From CAYJBP01 sp964368605 (GTDB taxonomy: Bacteria > Bacillota > Dehalobacteriia > UBA4068): DNA of 14,030 nucleotides. Numbering within the stretch: position 1 is the first letter of the stretch; the number at the start of each line of letters is the position of its first letter. The position numbers were made by a program, and so were the translations under genes. The stretch lies in NCBI GenBank assembly GCA_964368605.1, contig CAYJBP010000062.1:1-14030 (forward strand). The letters run 5' to 3'. The notes beneath the pieces are model-generated. The model was not told the origin of the DNA, ran no database searches, and was given only the letters and a program-made list of their open reading frames with translations. This document shows positions 6,894 to 13,871 of the stretch, one piece after another.

Positions 6894-8489
6894 ATGGGCA
6901 CAGAAATTTTAATTTTAATATTTGTAATAGTATTTTCGGTAACTAATATTTTTTATATCGAGTTGATGGAACGAATGTTTAGTGATAAGCAAAATCGTTT
7001 TATTACTGCGATTTCGATATTACTTGTCGCAACCTTAGGGGCATTGATGCTGGAACTTTTCGGCTCAATGTCTGCTTTGGGTTATAGTATTATGCTTGCT
7101 CTATATACTATTATGGTTATGCTTTTATACCCTAAACAAAGTATACAAACCAAAATTGCCGGCCTTTTATCCTTTAATATTCATATTATGGTAGTTAGAG
7201 CCTTGGTGGTTTCGGTTACATCTTATTTGCTTAATACTGATATTTACGATTTAATGCAAGATCCAAACAGTTTTTGGCTTACCTTAATTTACACTTCCTT
7301 GGTCTGCAGTATTATTACTATAGCCATGCTACGCTTTATTCCGGCCAGATTTTTAAATGTGGTTAACCAAAAAACCGAATATCTAAACCTATACATAGCA
7401 ATTTTGCTGTTGGCCAATATATATATGATTTTTAATGCTAATGTATATATTTATGATTTGGATTTTGATGGCCTGGCCTTGCATCAAATTGTTGTATCAT
7501 TAACATGGCTTTTTGCAACATATGTTGGCATGTTTATGCTGGTTGGTTTTGATATTTTAAGAGAGTACCGTGAAGCGGCAGCCGATGATATTCTTTTTCG
7601 GCAAGTGGTAGCAGGGCATGCCATCTCGATTTTGGAGATGAATTGCAGCAAAGATCATATTATTCGTTTGATTATAAAGGATGAAGATCAGCAAATCGAG
7701 GCCGATTCTTATTCTAAATATGCTGAGCATGCTTTAAGGAACTTAATTCATCCCGATGATTATGCACAGGTTTTTGAGCAGCGGTCAATAAGCAATATTA
7801 TTAGCCGTTATCAGGATGGTAAAAAAGAAAATTCTTTAGATGTTCGCATGATAATGGAAGATAAAAGTATTAAATGGGTGCGTTCTTTTGTATCGGCAGG
7901 CCCCGATAAGCAAAGCGGCGAAATAATAGCCTTAATTGCTTTAATGGATGATATCCATGAGAATAAGTTAAAGGAATTAGATTTAGAGCGTCAGGCACAG
8001 ATAGATTCCTTGCTTGGCGCCTATAATAAGAAGGCTACCGAGCAATATATTCATGACCATTTGGTCAAGCATAAGGCCGGCAGCTTTTTTATGATTGATT
8101 TAGATAATTTTAAATCGATTAATGATACTTTTGGCCATTTATATGGCGATGATGTATTAAAAGAAGCATATACAAAAATAGTAAATAACTTTAGAAGTGG
8201 CGATATTATTGGCCGGGTTGGCGGCGATGAATTTGTGGTATTTATAATCAATAAAATCAATCAGGAAGAAATTAATCGTAAGGCCGCCGAATTATGTAAG
8301 CAATTGCAAAGAACATATAAACATAATGACCAAGAGGTGGAGATTTCTTGTAGTATAGGCATAGCTAATGCTCCCGAACATGGCATATGTTTTGAAGAAT
8401 TATACCAAAAAGCGGATTTGGCAATGTATGTATGTAAAAAAGAGCATAAAAACGGCTATCAAGTATATAGTAGCGACTTAGAAGTATAA
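6894..8489 (+). CDS. Membrane diguanylate cyclase: 7 TM segments, PAS-like domain, GGDEF
   Basis: Makes cyclic di-GMP from two GTP. Seven hydrophobic segments lie at roughly 3-22, 36-56, 61-79, 89-113, 127-148, 164-184 and 199-222. A PAS-like domain spans about 235-355, with HPDD at 286-289 and a KWVR segment at 327-330, followed by a short linker. The GGDEF domain spans about 365-525: metal and nucleotide residues are in DLDNFKSIND (402-411), and the active-site loop is an intact GGDEF (443-447). RSGD (434-437) lies exactly five residues before it and matches the RxxD inhibitory site, so product feedback is expected. No EAL or HD-GYP domain is present. The seven-TM part resembles no sensor I can name, so the signal is unknown. 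It probably shares a transcript with the OFA carrier. AAAAGGA at 6883-6889 supports the ATG. Confidence 0.93.
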   Translation: MGTEILILIFVIVFSVTNIFYIELMERMFSDKQNRFITAISILLVATLGALMLELFGSMSALGYSIMLALYTIMVMLLYPKQSIQTKIAGLLSFNIHIMVVRALVVSVTSYLLNTDIYDLMQDPNSFWLTLIYTSLVCSIITIAMLRFIPARFLNVVNQKTEYLNLYIAILLLANIYMIFNANVYIYDLDFDGLALHQIVVSLTWLFATYVGMFMLVGFDILREYREAAADDILFRQVVAGHAISILEMNCSKDHIIRLIIKDEDQQIEADSYSKYAEHALRNLIHPDDYAQVFEQRSISNIISRYQDGKKENSLDVRMIMEDKSIKWVRSFVSAGPDKQSGEIIALIALMDDIHENKLKELDLERQAQIDSLLGAYNKKATEQYIHDHLVKHKAGSFFMIDLDNFKSINDTFGHLYGDDVLKEAYTKIVNNFRSGDIIGRVGGDEFVVFIINKINQEEINRKAAELCKQLQRTYKHNDQEVEISCSIGIANAPEHGICFEELYQKADLAMYVCKKEHKNGYQVYSSDLEV

Positions 8490-8514
8490 AAAAGGCTAAA
8501 AGCCCCATAGATAT

Positions 8515-8548
8515 AAAAAAAAGTCTGTAACGAAAGTTACAGACTTTT
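8515..8548 (-). terminator. Terminator of rpsO, shared with the convergent cyclase gene
   Basis: AAAAGTCTGTAAC (8519-8531) pairs perfectly with GTTACAGACTTTT (8536-8548) around a GAAA tetraloop. Read on the minus strand, the stem is followed by eight T, so it is a strong end for rpsO just after its stop codon. On the plus strand the T run is only four, so it is weaker for the cyclase transcript. A small hairpin at 8494-8504 (GGCT/AGCC) adds little. Confidence 0.9.
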
Positions 8549-8554
8549 AAAAAA

Positions 8555-8818
8555 TTAGCGGCGTAAGCCTAAAGCATTGATAATTTTACGATAGCGATCG
8601 ATATCTTTGCCTTTGATATAGCCTAAAAGATTGCGGCGCTGACCAACCATTTTTAATAAACCACGACGGCTATGAAAATCTTTTTTGTGAATTTTCAAAT
8701 GGCCGGTTAAGTGATTGATTTGATGGGTAAGCAAAGCAATTTGTACTTCGGGCGAACCGGTATCGGTTTCATGCACCCGAAATTTTTCGATAATTGCTGT
8801 TTTAGTTGCGATATCCAT
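8555..8818 (-). CDS. rpsO: 30S ribosomal protein S15
   Basis: Binds the central domain of 16S rRNA early in small-subunit assembly. The 87-residue chain is close to the usual length and carries the signatures [19 protein letters not shown] (13-31), [19 protein letters not shown] (44-62) and the ending [18 protein letters not shown] (minus strand, within 8824-8830) precedes the ATG. In most bacteria rpsO is followed by pnp (polynucleotide phosphorylase). Here a strong terminator follows immediately and the next gene is convergent, so it is a single-gene transcript. Its leader holds several hairpins, described separately. Confidence 0.98.
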   Translation of the reverse strand: MDIATKTAIIEKFRVHETDTGSPEVQIALLTHQINHLTGHLKIHKKDFHSRRGLLKMVGQRRNLLGYIKGKDIDRYRKIINALGLRR

Positions 8819-8911
8819 GATTTTCCTCCTTCTTTATAATCGCCAATAACCGAGAAAACGTCGGAAAAATCGTATTTCCCAGATATGGTTTGTTAAAGTA
8901 AAAACTTTAAC
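8819..8911 (-). promoter_or_regulatory. Structured rpsO leader, possible S15 autoregulation site
   Basis: From the predicted start near 8911, the transcript would open with an 8-bp hairpin (GTTAAAGT/ACTTTAAC, 8892-8911). Two further stems follow: GGAAA/TTTCC (8863-8867 with 8875-8879) and CCGA/TCGG (8850-8853 with 8861-8864). The last two share bases 8863-8864 and so cannot form together, which would suit a switch. S15 is known to repress its own mRNA through leader structures in several bacteria. Whether it does so here is inference; no published S15 leader motif was confirmed. Confidence 0.4.
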
Positions 8912-8917
8912 TTAGAT

Positions 8918-8946
8918 ATTTTAACATAGATATTTCTTTTTGGCAA
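8918..8946 (-). promoter_or_regulatory. Promoter of rpsO
   Basis: On the minus strand, TTGCCA (8941-8946) is followed by a 17-base spacer and TAAAAT (8918-8923), each a 5/6 match to the sigma-A consensus. The predicted start is near 8911, at the first base of a hairpin. Confidence 0.7.
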
Positions 8947-9026
8947 TAGTTTTGTCAAAAAAAACAACATGAATTTGCCAAAAAACTAAAAATAATTGAA
9001 ATTTTTTGCCAAAATCAAATCGGTAC

Positions 9027-9056
9027 TTGACTTTATATCCTAGTAATAGGTATAAT
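9027..9056 (+). promoter_or_regulatory. Promoter of sigH
   Basis: TTGACT (9027-9032), an 18-base spacer and a perfect TATAAT (9051-9056) form a strong sigma-A type promoter. Transcription would begin near 9063, leaving a leader of only about 20 bases. The response regulator gene has no promoter of its own in the 38-base gap, so it is likely served by this one. Confidence 0.78.
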
Positions 9057-9082
9057 GGTAGTATTATTGGCAAAGTGAGGTG

Positions 9083-9733
9083 ATGGCAATTCAAGCGCAA
9101 GATGATTATAATGCCGAGTTTATAGCAATGACTGATGAAGATGTAGTAGAACTGGCGCGCAATGGCAATGGCGAGGCTCAGGAATACTTAATCAATAAAT
9201 ATAAAAACTTTGTAAGAGCCAAGGCGCGTTCTTACTTTTTAATCGGAGCGGATAAAGAGGATATCATTCAAGAAGGGATGATCGGCCTATACAAGGCTAT
9301 CCGCGATTTTAGGGCGGACAAGCTATCTTCTTTTAGGGCTTTTGCCGAGCTTTGTATAACCAGGCAAATTATTACCGCCATCAAAACCGCTACCCGCCAA
9401 AAGCATATTCCGTTAAATTCCTATGTATCTTTAAATAAGCCGATTTATGATGAAGATAGCGATCGCACCTTGCTCGATGTAATTTCCGGCACCAGGATTA
9501 CCGATCCGGAAGAATTGATTATCAGCAGGGAAGAGTTTGACGATATCGAGGCCAAAATGGGCGAAATTTTAAGCTCTTTAGAGTGGAAAGTGCTGATGTT
9601 TTACTTAGAAGGCAAAAGCTATCAAGAAATTGCCAATGATTTAGACCGGCATGTAAAATCGATTGATAATGCCTTACAAAGGGTTAAACGTAAATTGGAA
9701 CGCTATTTGGAAAACCGCGAAATGGAAAAATAA
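9083..9733 (+). CDS. sigH: RNA polymerase sigma factor SigH (Spo0H-type)
   Basis: An alternative sigma factor that directs RNA polymerase to stationary-phase, competence or early-sporulation promoters in Bacillota. Positions count from the GTG at 9080. Region 2 (about 20-110) contains NFVRAKARSYFLIGADKEDI (43-62) and FAELCITRQIITAIKTATRQ (88-107), nearly identical to Bacillus subtilis SigH as I recall it. Region 4 (about 163-213) contains YQEIANDL and HVKSIDNALQRVKRKLERYL. Length, 216-217 residues, is normal. GTG (9080) and ATG (9083) are adjacent in frame. GAGGTG (9077-9082) runs straight into the ATG, so spacing is too short for a strong site; the next in-frame ATG, at 9128, has no visible site. 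SigH usually sits near rpmG-secE-nusG, which is not the case here. Presence of sigH alone does not prove sporulation. Confidence 0.95.
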   Translation: MAIQAQDDYNAEFIAMTDEDVVELARNGNGEAQEYLINKYKNFVRAKARSYFLIGADKEDIIQEGMIGLYKAIRDFRADKLSSFRAFAELCITRQIITAIKTATRQKHIPLNSYVSLNKPIYDEDSDRTLLDVISGTRITDPEELIISREEFDDIEAKMGEILSSLEWKVLMFYLEGKSYQEIANDLDRHVKSIDNALQRVKRKLERYLENREMEK

Positions 9734-9771
9734 GCCAAAGAATTAAACTAGTTATAAGCAGGGGTTATTTT

Positions 9772-10404
9772 ATGTATAAAGTACTTATTGTGGATGATCA
9801 GTCAACTTCCCAAGATTTTATGAAGTATGTATTATTGCCGGCTAAAGATCGTTATAAAGTGGTTGATAGCCTTAATGATGCTGGCTTAGCCGAAGCCTAT
9901 GCGGCTGCAAATAAGCTGGATTTGGTTTTGCTGGATATTTATACCAATGGTTCAGAAAACGGGCTTAAAGTGGCAGCAAGGCTTAAAAAAAGCTATCCTA
10001 AGATTAAAATTATTATGATAACATTTGCAATAGAGCAAAGCCTAATTAGCGAGGCCAGGCAGGCCGGCTGCGATGGTTTTTGGTATAAAGATCATAATGA
10101 AGGTGATTTGCTGGCAATGATTGATGCCGTAATGGCAGGGCAAACTTGCTATCCCGATAAGGCGCCGATAATTAAGATTGGGCAAGCCAAAAGCAGCGAT
10201 TTTACGCCACAAGAATTGCGGGTATTAAGGGCTAAAACCAATGGTTATTCTAATGCCGAGGTATGCATGCAGCTTAATATTAAACCGCCAACCTTAGATT
10301 CGCATATTCGCAAATTAAAAACTAAAACCGGTTATGATAATATGTTGCAGTTGGTGGCCGATGTTGCAGCTCAACGATTTATTATTGTAGAAAACAGAGA
10401 ATAA
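9772..10404 (+). CDS. Orphan response regulator, receiver plus LuxR-type helix-turn-helix
   Basis: A 210-residue two-component regulator. The receiver domain (about 1-125) has the acidic pair Asp9/Asp10, the phosphate acceptor Asp55 in LVLLDIY, Thr84 in IIMITFA and Lys106 in FWYKD, so all phosphorylation residues are intact. The output domain (about 144-200) has FTPQELRVL and a recognition helix around NAEVCMQLNIKPPTLDSHIRKLK, of the NarL/LuxR class. It should bind DNA when phosphorylated. No histidine kinase is in the window, so its partner is unknown. It starts 38 bases after sigH, with AGGGG (9760-9764) before the ATG, and probably shares the sigH transcript. A hairpin terminator follows the stop codon. 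Confidence 0.92.
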   Translation: MYKVLIVDDQSTSQDFMKYVLLPAKDRYKVVDSLNDAGLAEAYAAANKLDLVLLDIYTNGSENGLKVAARLKKSYPKIKIIMITFAIEQSLISEARQAGCDGFWYKDHNEGDLLAMIDAVMAGQTCYPDKAPIIKIGQAKSSDFTPQELRVLRAKTNGYSNAEVCMQLNIKPPTLDSHIRKLKTKTGYDNMLQLVADVAAQRFIIVENRE

Positions 10405-10438
10405 AAAAGGGGGTTGTCGCATTTGCGGCAGCCCCTTT
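10403..10438. terminator. Hairpin terminator between the response regulator and ygiQ
   Basis: GGGGGTTGTCGC pairs with GCGGCAGCCCC around an ATTT loop, with two G-T wobbles and about 14 pairs. On the plus strand it is followed only by TTTAT. On the minus strand it is followed by six T, making it a good end for ygiQ. It probably stops transcription in both directions. Confidence 0.82.
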
Positions 10439-10453
10439 ATAAGTTATAAAAGG

Positions 10454-10482
10454 TTTCTTTTCTTTACTTAAAAGAAAAGGAA
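10454..10482. terminator. Second hairpin just beyond the ygiQ stop
   Basis: CTTTTCTTT (10457-10465) pairs perfectly with AAAGAAAAG (10471-10479) around a 5-base loop, with one G-T and two A-T pairs beyond. It lies between the ygiQ stop and the GC-rich terminator. The stem is almost all A-T, so it may be a weak end or a 3' mRNA stabiliser. Confidence 0.45.
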
Positions 10483-10486
10483 GATC

Positions 10487-12325
10487 TTAAAATTTACGCC
10501 GCCCTTTAGCCGGAATTTGATAAGGTTTTAACAGACATTCCTTGCCATTGCCAATTAAATCTTCGCGATGGGTTTCCTTTAAAGCTTGGATAATTAAGGC
10601 GCGGTTATTGGGCTTTTTCCATTGCAAAAGCGCCCTTTGCATGGCCTTTTCCTTAATGGTCTTGGCACTGTATATCGGCTGCATAGTAAAAGGATCAAGG
10701 CCGCTATAATACATGGCAGTTGAAATTGTGCCCGGGGTAGGGTAAAAGTCCTGCACTTGCTCGGGTTGAGTATTCTTTTTTCTTAAATATTCGGCCAAGT
10801 TTACGGCATCAATTAAACGACTGCCCGGATGGGAGCTCATTAAATAGGGGACTAAATACTGCTCTTTTTGATATTTATTATTCAAGGCCTGATACTGGCC
10901 GATAAAACGTTCATAAACATCGATTTTGGGCTTGCCCATATAGCCCAAAACGCGGTCGATACAATGCTCGGGCGCTACCTTTAATTGGCCGGAAATATGA
11001 TACTTTACCAGCTCGGCAAAGAATTCTTTATCCTTAGAACATAGTAAATAATCATAGCGGATACCGCTTCTGATAAAAACTTTTTTAACGCCATCTAAGC
11101 TGCGCAAACGGCGCAATAATTTTAAGTAATCACGATGATCGGCATTCAAATGCTTACAGGGATTAGGCGCTAAACATTTGCGATCTTTACATAAGCCCTG
11201 CTTGGCTTGCTTAGAGCAGGATGGCTGTCTAAAATTAGCCGTAGGGCCGCCTACATCATTGATATAGCCTTTAAATAGGGGATGCTTAATCATTGCCTGG
11301 GCTTCTTTAACCAGGCTATCATGGCTGCGTGCGGTGATGGCTCGTCCTTGATGAAAGGCTAAAGCACAAAAATTGCAAGCTCCAAAGCAGCCTCTATTAT
11401 GGATTAGGGAAAATCTAACTTCCTCAATCGCAGCTATGCCGCCTTGATCATCATAAATTGGATGAACCTCTTTAGTGTAGGGGAGGGCAAATACGGCATC
11501 TAGCTGCGCAGTGTTTAAAGGGGCTTGCGGTGGGTTAACTATCAAATATTGCTTATCATGCTGCTGAACTAAAGCCTGCCCCCGAACATAATCATGCTCT
11601 TGATATTCAATTTTAGTGGCCAGAGCATAGGCTTTTTTGTCTTGGCTTACCTGCTTATAGCCGGGCAATAAAATGGCCTCGCCATTAGCTACTTGTGTTT
11701 TTTGATTGCTTAAATAAGCAATGCCTTTAATATCGCTTAAAGCGGCCAAGGGCTGTTTTTTTTGCAAGCGGGCGGCAATTTCTAAGCTGGCGGCTTCGCC
11801 CATGCCATAGACCAGGATATCGGCCTTTGATTCTACTAAAATCGAAGGCTTAACTTGATCCGACCAATAATCATAATGGGCAAAGCGCCTTAAAGAGGCC
11901 TCTAAGCCGCCAATAATAATCGGAATATCGCCAAAGGCTTCTCTTGCCAGTTTACTATATACTATTGTGGCATAATCAGGCCTTAAACCTGCCTTTTTGC
12001 CGGGCGAGTAACTATCTTCTTTGCGCCTTTTTTTATTAACGCTATAATTGGCAACCATGCTATCTAAATTGCCGGCTCCAATAAAAACGCCTAAGCGGGG
12101 CTTGCCCATGGCCAAAATATCGGCCGGGCTTTTAAAATTAGGTTGTGCCAAATAAGCCACCCTAAAACCCTTGCTTTCTAAGCAGCGAGCAATAACCACA
12201 CTGCCAAAGCTGGGATGATCTACATAGGCATCGCCGCAAATTATTAAAAAATCATACCAATACCAATCCCGATCAAGCATGTCTTGCTTATTAATTGCTA
12301 AAAAATCTTGCCTTTTTATTGTCAT
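10487..12325 (-). CDS. ygiQ: YgiQ family radical SAM protein
   Basis: A 612-residue member of the YgiQ (UPF0313) family; the reaction is not established. The radical S-adenosylmethionine motif CFGACNFC holds Cys313, Cys317 and Cys320, the CxxxCxxC that binds the [4Fe-4S] cluster. The N-terminal part has family sequences such as YVDHPSFGSVVIAR (34-47) and IIIGGLEASLRRFAHYDYW (136-154). A second cysteine cluster (Cys370, 379, 384, 390) follows and is, as I recall, typical of the family; it may bind another metal centre. The C-terminal end is basic (GRRKF). The ATG has AAGGAT at 12332-12337 (minus strand). It is divergent from the FliD-like gene across 151 bases, with separate promoters. Family assignment is secure; function is unknown. 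Confidence 0.95.
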   Translation of the reverse strand: MTIKRQDFLAINKQDMLDRDWYWYDFLIICGDAYVDHPSFGSVVIARCLESKGFRVAYLAQPNFKSPADILAMGKPRLGVFIGAGNLDSMVANYSVNKKRRKEDSYSPGKKAGLRPDYATIVYSKLAREAFGDIPIIIGGLEASLRRFAHYDYWSDQVKPSILVESKADILVYGMGEAASLEIAARLQKKQPLAALSDIKGIAYLSNQKTQVANGEAILLPGYKQVSQDKKAYALATKIEYQEHDYVRGQALVQQHDKQYLIVNPPQAPLNTAQLDAVFALPYTKEVHPIYDDQGGIAAIEEVRFSLIHNRGCFGACNFCALAFHQGRAITARSHDSLVKEAQAMIKHPLFKGYINDVGGPTANFRQPSCSKQAKQGLCKDRKCLAPNPCKHLNADHRDYLKLLRRLRSLDGVKKVFIRSGIRYDYLLCSKDKEFFAELVKYHISGQLKVAPEHCIDRVLGYMGKPKIDVYERFIGQYQALNNKYQKEQYLVPYLMSSHPGSRLIDAVNLAEYLRKKNTQPEQVQDFYPTPGTISTAMYYSGLDPFTMQPIYSAKTIKEKAMQRALLQWKKPNNRALIIQALKETHREDLIGNGKECLLKPYQIPAKGRRKF

Positions 12326-12359
12326 TTTTTTATCCTTATCATTTTAATTTAGCATATCC

Positions 12360-12368
12360 ATTATAACA
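12360..12368 (-). promoter_or_regulatory. Extended -10 promoter of ygiQ
   Basis: On the minus strand, TGTTATAAT is a TGn motif joined to a perfect TATAAT (12360-12365), about 35 bases before the start codon. No good -35 is seen, as is common for extended -10 promoters. Confidence 0.6.
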
Positions 12369-12407
12369 TAAAAATCTCTCTAATAATAGTTATTTGCAAT
12401 AATTTAC

Positions 12408-12436
12408 TTGACATCTGGTAAAAAATGGTTTATAGT
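12408..12436 (+). promoter_or_regulatory. Strong promoter of the FliD-like gene
   Basis: TTGACA (12408-12413), a 17-base spacer and TATAGT (12431-12436) give near-consensus sigma-A sequence, the best promoter in the window. A flagellar late gene would more often use a SigD/FliA-type promoter, so this is notable. GAGGAGGTG at 12463-12471 is also near-perfect, predicting high expression. Confidence 0.82.
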
Positions 12437-12476
12437 AAAGTTAGTTAAGTTTATTTTAAATTGAGGAGGTGGGCTT

Positions 12477-13748
12477 ATGTATATTGGCTCGCATTATAAT
12501 AGTTATTATAATCAGGTTTATGGCCAGAATAATTCTAGCGTTTATAAGCCTTATCAGCCTACCGGTACATATAATGCCGATCAACAAAATCCCTTTACCA
12601 GTTCGGGATCTGCTGCAGTAGGGCAGGTAACCGATTTAAAGGATAGCGCTAAGGCTTTAGATCAAGCCCTTAATGCCTTAAGTCATAATGCCATTAATAA
12701 TTCCAGCAAGGCGGTTTCTTCTAATCAGGAAATTGCCGAGGTTGATGGCGGCAAAAATACTTATTTTTCCGATAAAACCTTGCAGGTAGAGCAGCTTGCC
12801 CAAAAGCAAATTAATACCGGCTCGGAATTAGCCACCGATAAGCAGGCTAATCTTAGCGGGCAGCAGCAATTTGCCATTACCGATGCGGCAGGTAATAGCC
12901 AAGAATTTTCTTTTTATGCCCATGGTGGCGAAACAAATCAGCAAATTTTAAGCAAAATGGCAGATACTATTAATGCGGCCGACTCTGCTTATACTGCTAC
13001 TTTAAGCGTTAATTCTTTGAGCAATACCAGCAATATTAGTATTAGCAATAATCAAACCGGCGAGCAATCGGCCTTTTCTTTAAGCGATATTAGTGGCGAT
13101 GCGGTTGCTTTAAGTGGCGCTAATCAAGTTAATCAACAGGCACAAGATGCAATTTATCAGCTTAATGGTCAAACAAATACCTCGGCCGATAATAGCATTA
13201 ATTTAGGCAATGGCATCGAAGCCACCTTAATGCAGGCATCCGATCAGCAAGTAACTATTAGCCGTGGGCTTGATACCGATTTAGCCAAGCAGCAAATGGC
13301 CGATTTTGCCGAGGCCTATAATCAGCTTTATGGAACTGCTTTAGAGCATAGTGATGATAGCAAAACTTATGAATTGTTTCAGCAAATCATCGGGAATTCC
13401 CAAAATTATTTATCCACTTTGGCGCCTTTAGGCGTAGAGTTTGATCAAGAAGCCAAGATGTCTATCAATGAGGATAAGCTTAATCAAGCGGCTGAAGATG
13501 GCTCTTTAACTGCCTTTTTAGAGCAGAATACGTCTGCTAATTATGGTTATCTTAGCCAATTGGGGCGTATTGCCGATGATGTGCAGAATAATACTCAAAA
13601 ATATATCAGCCAGGAGGCATTTGCCTTTAATGCCGATAATTTTTATAGCCAAAGCAGCCAACAGATTTATAATAATCTATTTAATCCTTGGCAATCTACC
13701 AATAGTTCTTATGGCAGTGCAGGCTGGTTATTTGATATAATGCTCTAA
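12477..13748 (+). CDS. FliD-like protein (flagellar hook-associated protein 2 / filament cap family)
   Basis: The C-terminal two thirds resemble FliD, the cap under which flagellin is added. A FliD_N-like stretch lies at about 98-180 (TLQVEQLAQKQINTGSEL). A FliD_C-like stretch at about 216-385 contains AQDAIYQLNGQTN, INLGNGIEATL, ADFAEAYNQLY and LAPLGVEFDQEAKMSINEDKL. The family was recognised by eye, without a profile search. The first 50 residues differ from FliD: they are rich in Tyr, Asn, Ser and Gln, with no signal peptide or membrane segment. The protein ends in an aromatic tail with Trp405 and Trp417. No cysteine is present, as is common in exported flagellar proteins. At 423 residues it is somewhat short for FliD. 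No other flagellar gene is in the window. It may be a cap protein, a paralogue or an export substrate of the flagellar system. Confidence 0.72.
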   Translation: MYIGSHYNSYYNQVYGQNNSSVYKPYQPTGTYNADQQNPFTSSGSAAVGQVTDLKDSAKALDQALNALSHNAINNSSKAVSSNQEIAEVDGGKNTYFSDKTLQVEQLAQKQINTGSELATDKQANLSGQQQFAITDAAGNSQEFSFYAHGGETNQQILSKMADTINAADSAYTATLSVNSLSNTSNISISNNQTGEQSAFSLSDISGDAVALSGANQVNQQAQDAIYQLNGQTNTSADNSINLGNGIEATLMQASDQQVTISRGLDTDLAKQQMADFAEAYNQLYGTALEHSDDSKTYELFQQIIGNSQNYLSTLAPLGVEFDQEAKMSINEDKLNQAAEDGSLTAFLEQNTSANYGYLSQLGRIADDVQNNTQKYISQEAFAFNADNFYSQSSQQIYNNLFNPWQSTNSSYGSAGWLFDIML

Positions 13749-13766
13749 AAACTAAAAAGATTTATT

Positions 13767-13786
13767 CGATTTTTTACAAAAAATCG
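13767..13786. repeat. AT-rich hairpin after the FliD-like gene
   Basis: CGATTTTT (13767-13774) pairs with AAAAATCG (13779-13786) around a TACA loop, starting 19 bases after the stop codon. No T run follows, so it is not a standard terminator; it may be a 3' stabilising hairpin. Confidence 0.5.
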
Positions 13787-13802
13787 CAGAGGTTTGGCCT
13801 AG

Positions 13803-13857
13803 ATGGGTTTAGCTAAAGCTAACCCACAACTAATGCACGTAAGGGGGCAGCGCCCCC
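13803..13857. repeat. Two adjacent hairpins, the second very GC-rich
   Basis: The first hairpin pairs TGGGTTTAGC with GCTAACCCA (about 13804-13826), with one bulged T. The second pairs GGGGGC (13843-13848) with GCCCCC (13852-13857) around AGC. The G/C block stands out sharply from the surrounding AT-rich DNA. No coding frame crosses it, and it does not look like a terminator. A dispersed intergenic element is possible; no function is assigned. Confidence 0.6.
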
Positions 13858-13871
13858 AAGGTCTTAAACAT

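Noticed and set aside
12326..12476. SigD/FliA-type flagellar promoter before the FliD-like gene
   Set aside because: The region has a near-consensus sigma-A promoter at the right distance. I found no convincing TAAA-N15-GCCGATAA pattern.
13543..13740. Short plus-strand open frame inside the FliD-like gene
   Set aside because: It overlaps the conserved end of the FliD-like protein in another frame and lacks a ribosome binding site.
13803..13857. GC-rich paired hairpins as an integron attC site
   Set aside because: No integrase or gene cassette is present, and the conserved attC core triplets were not found around the stems.
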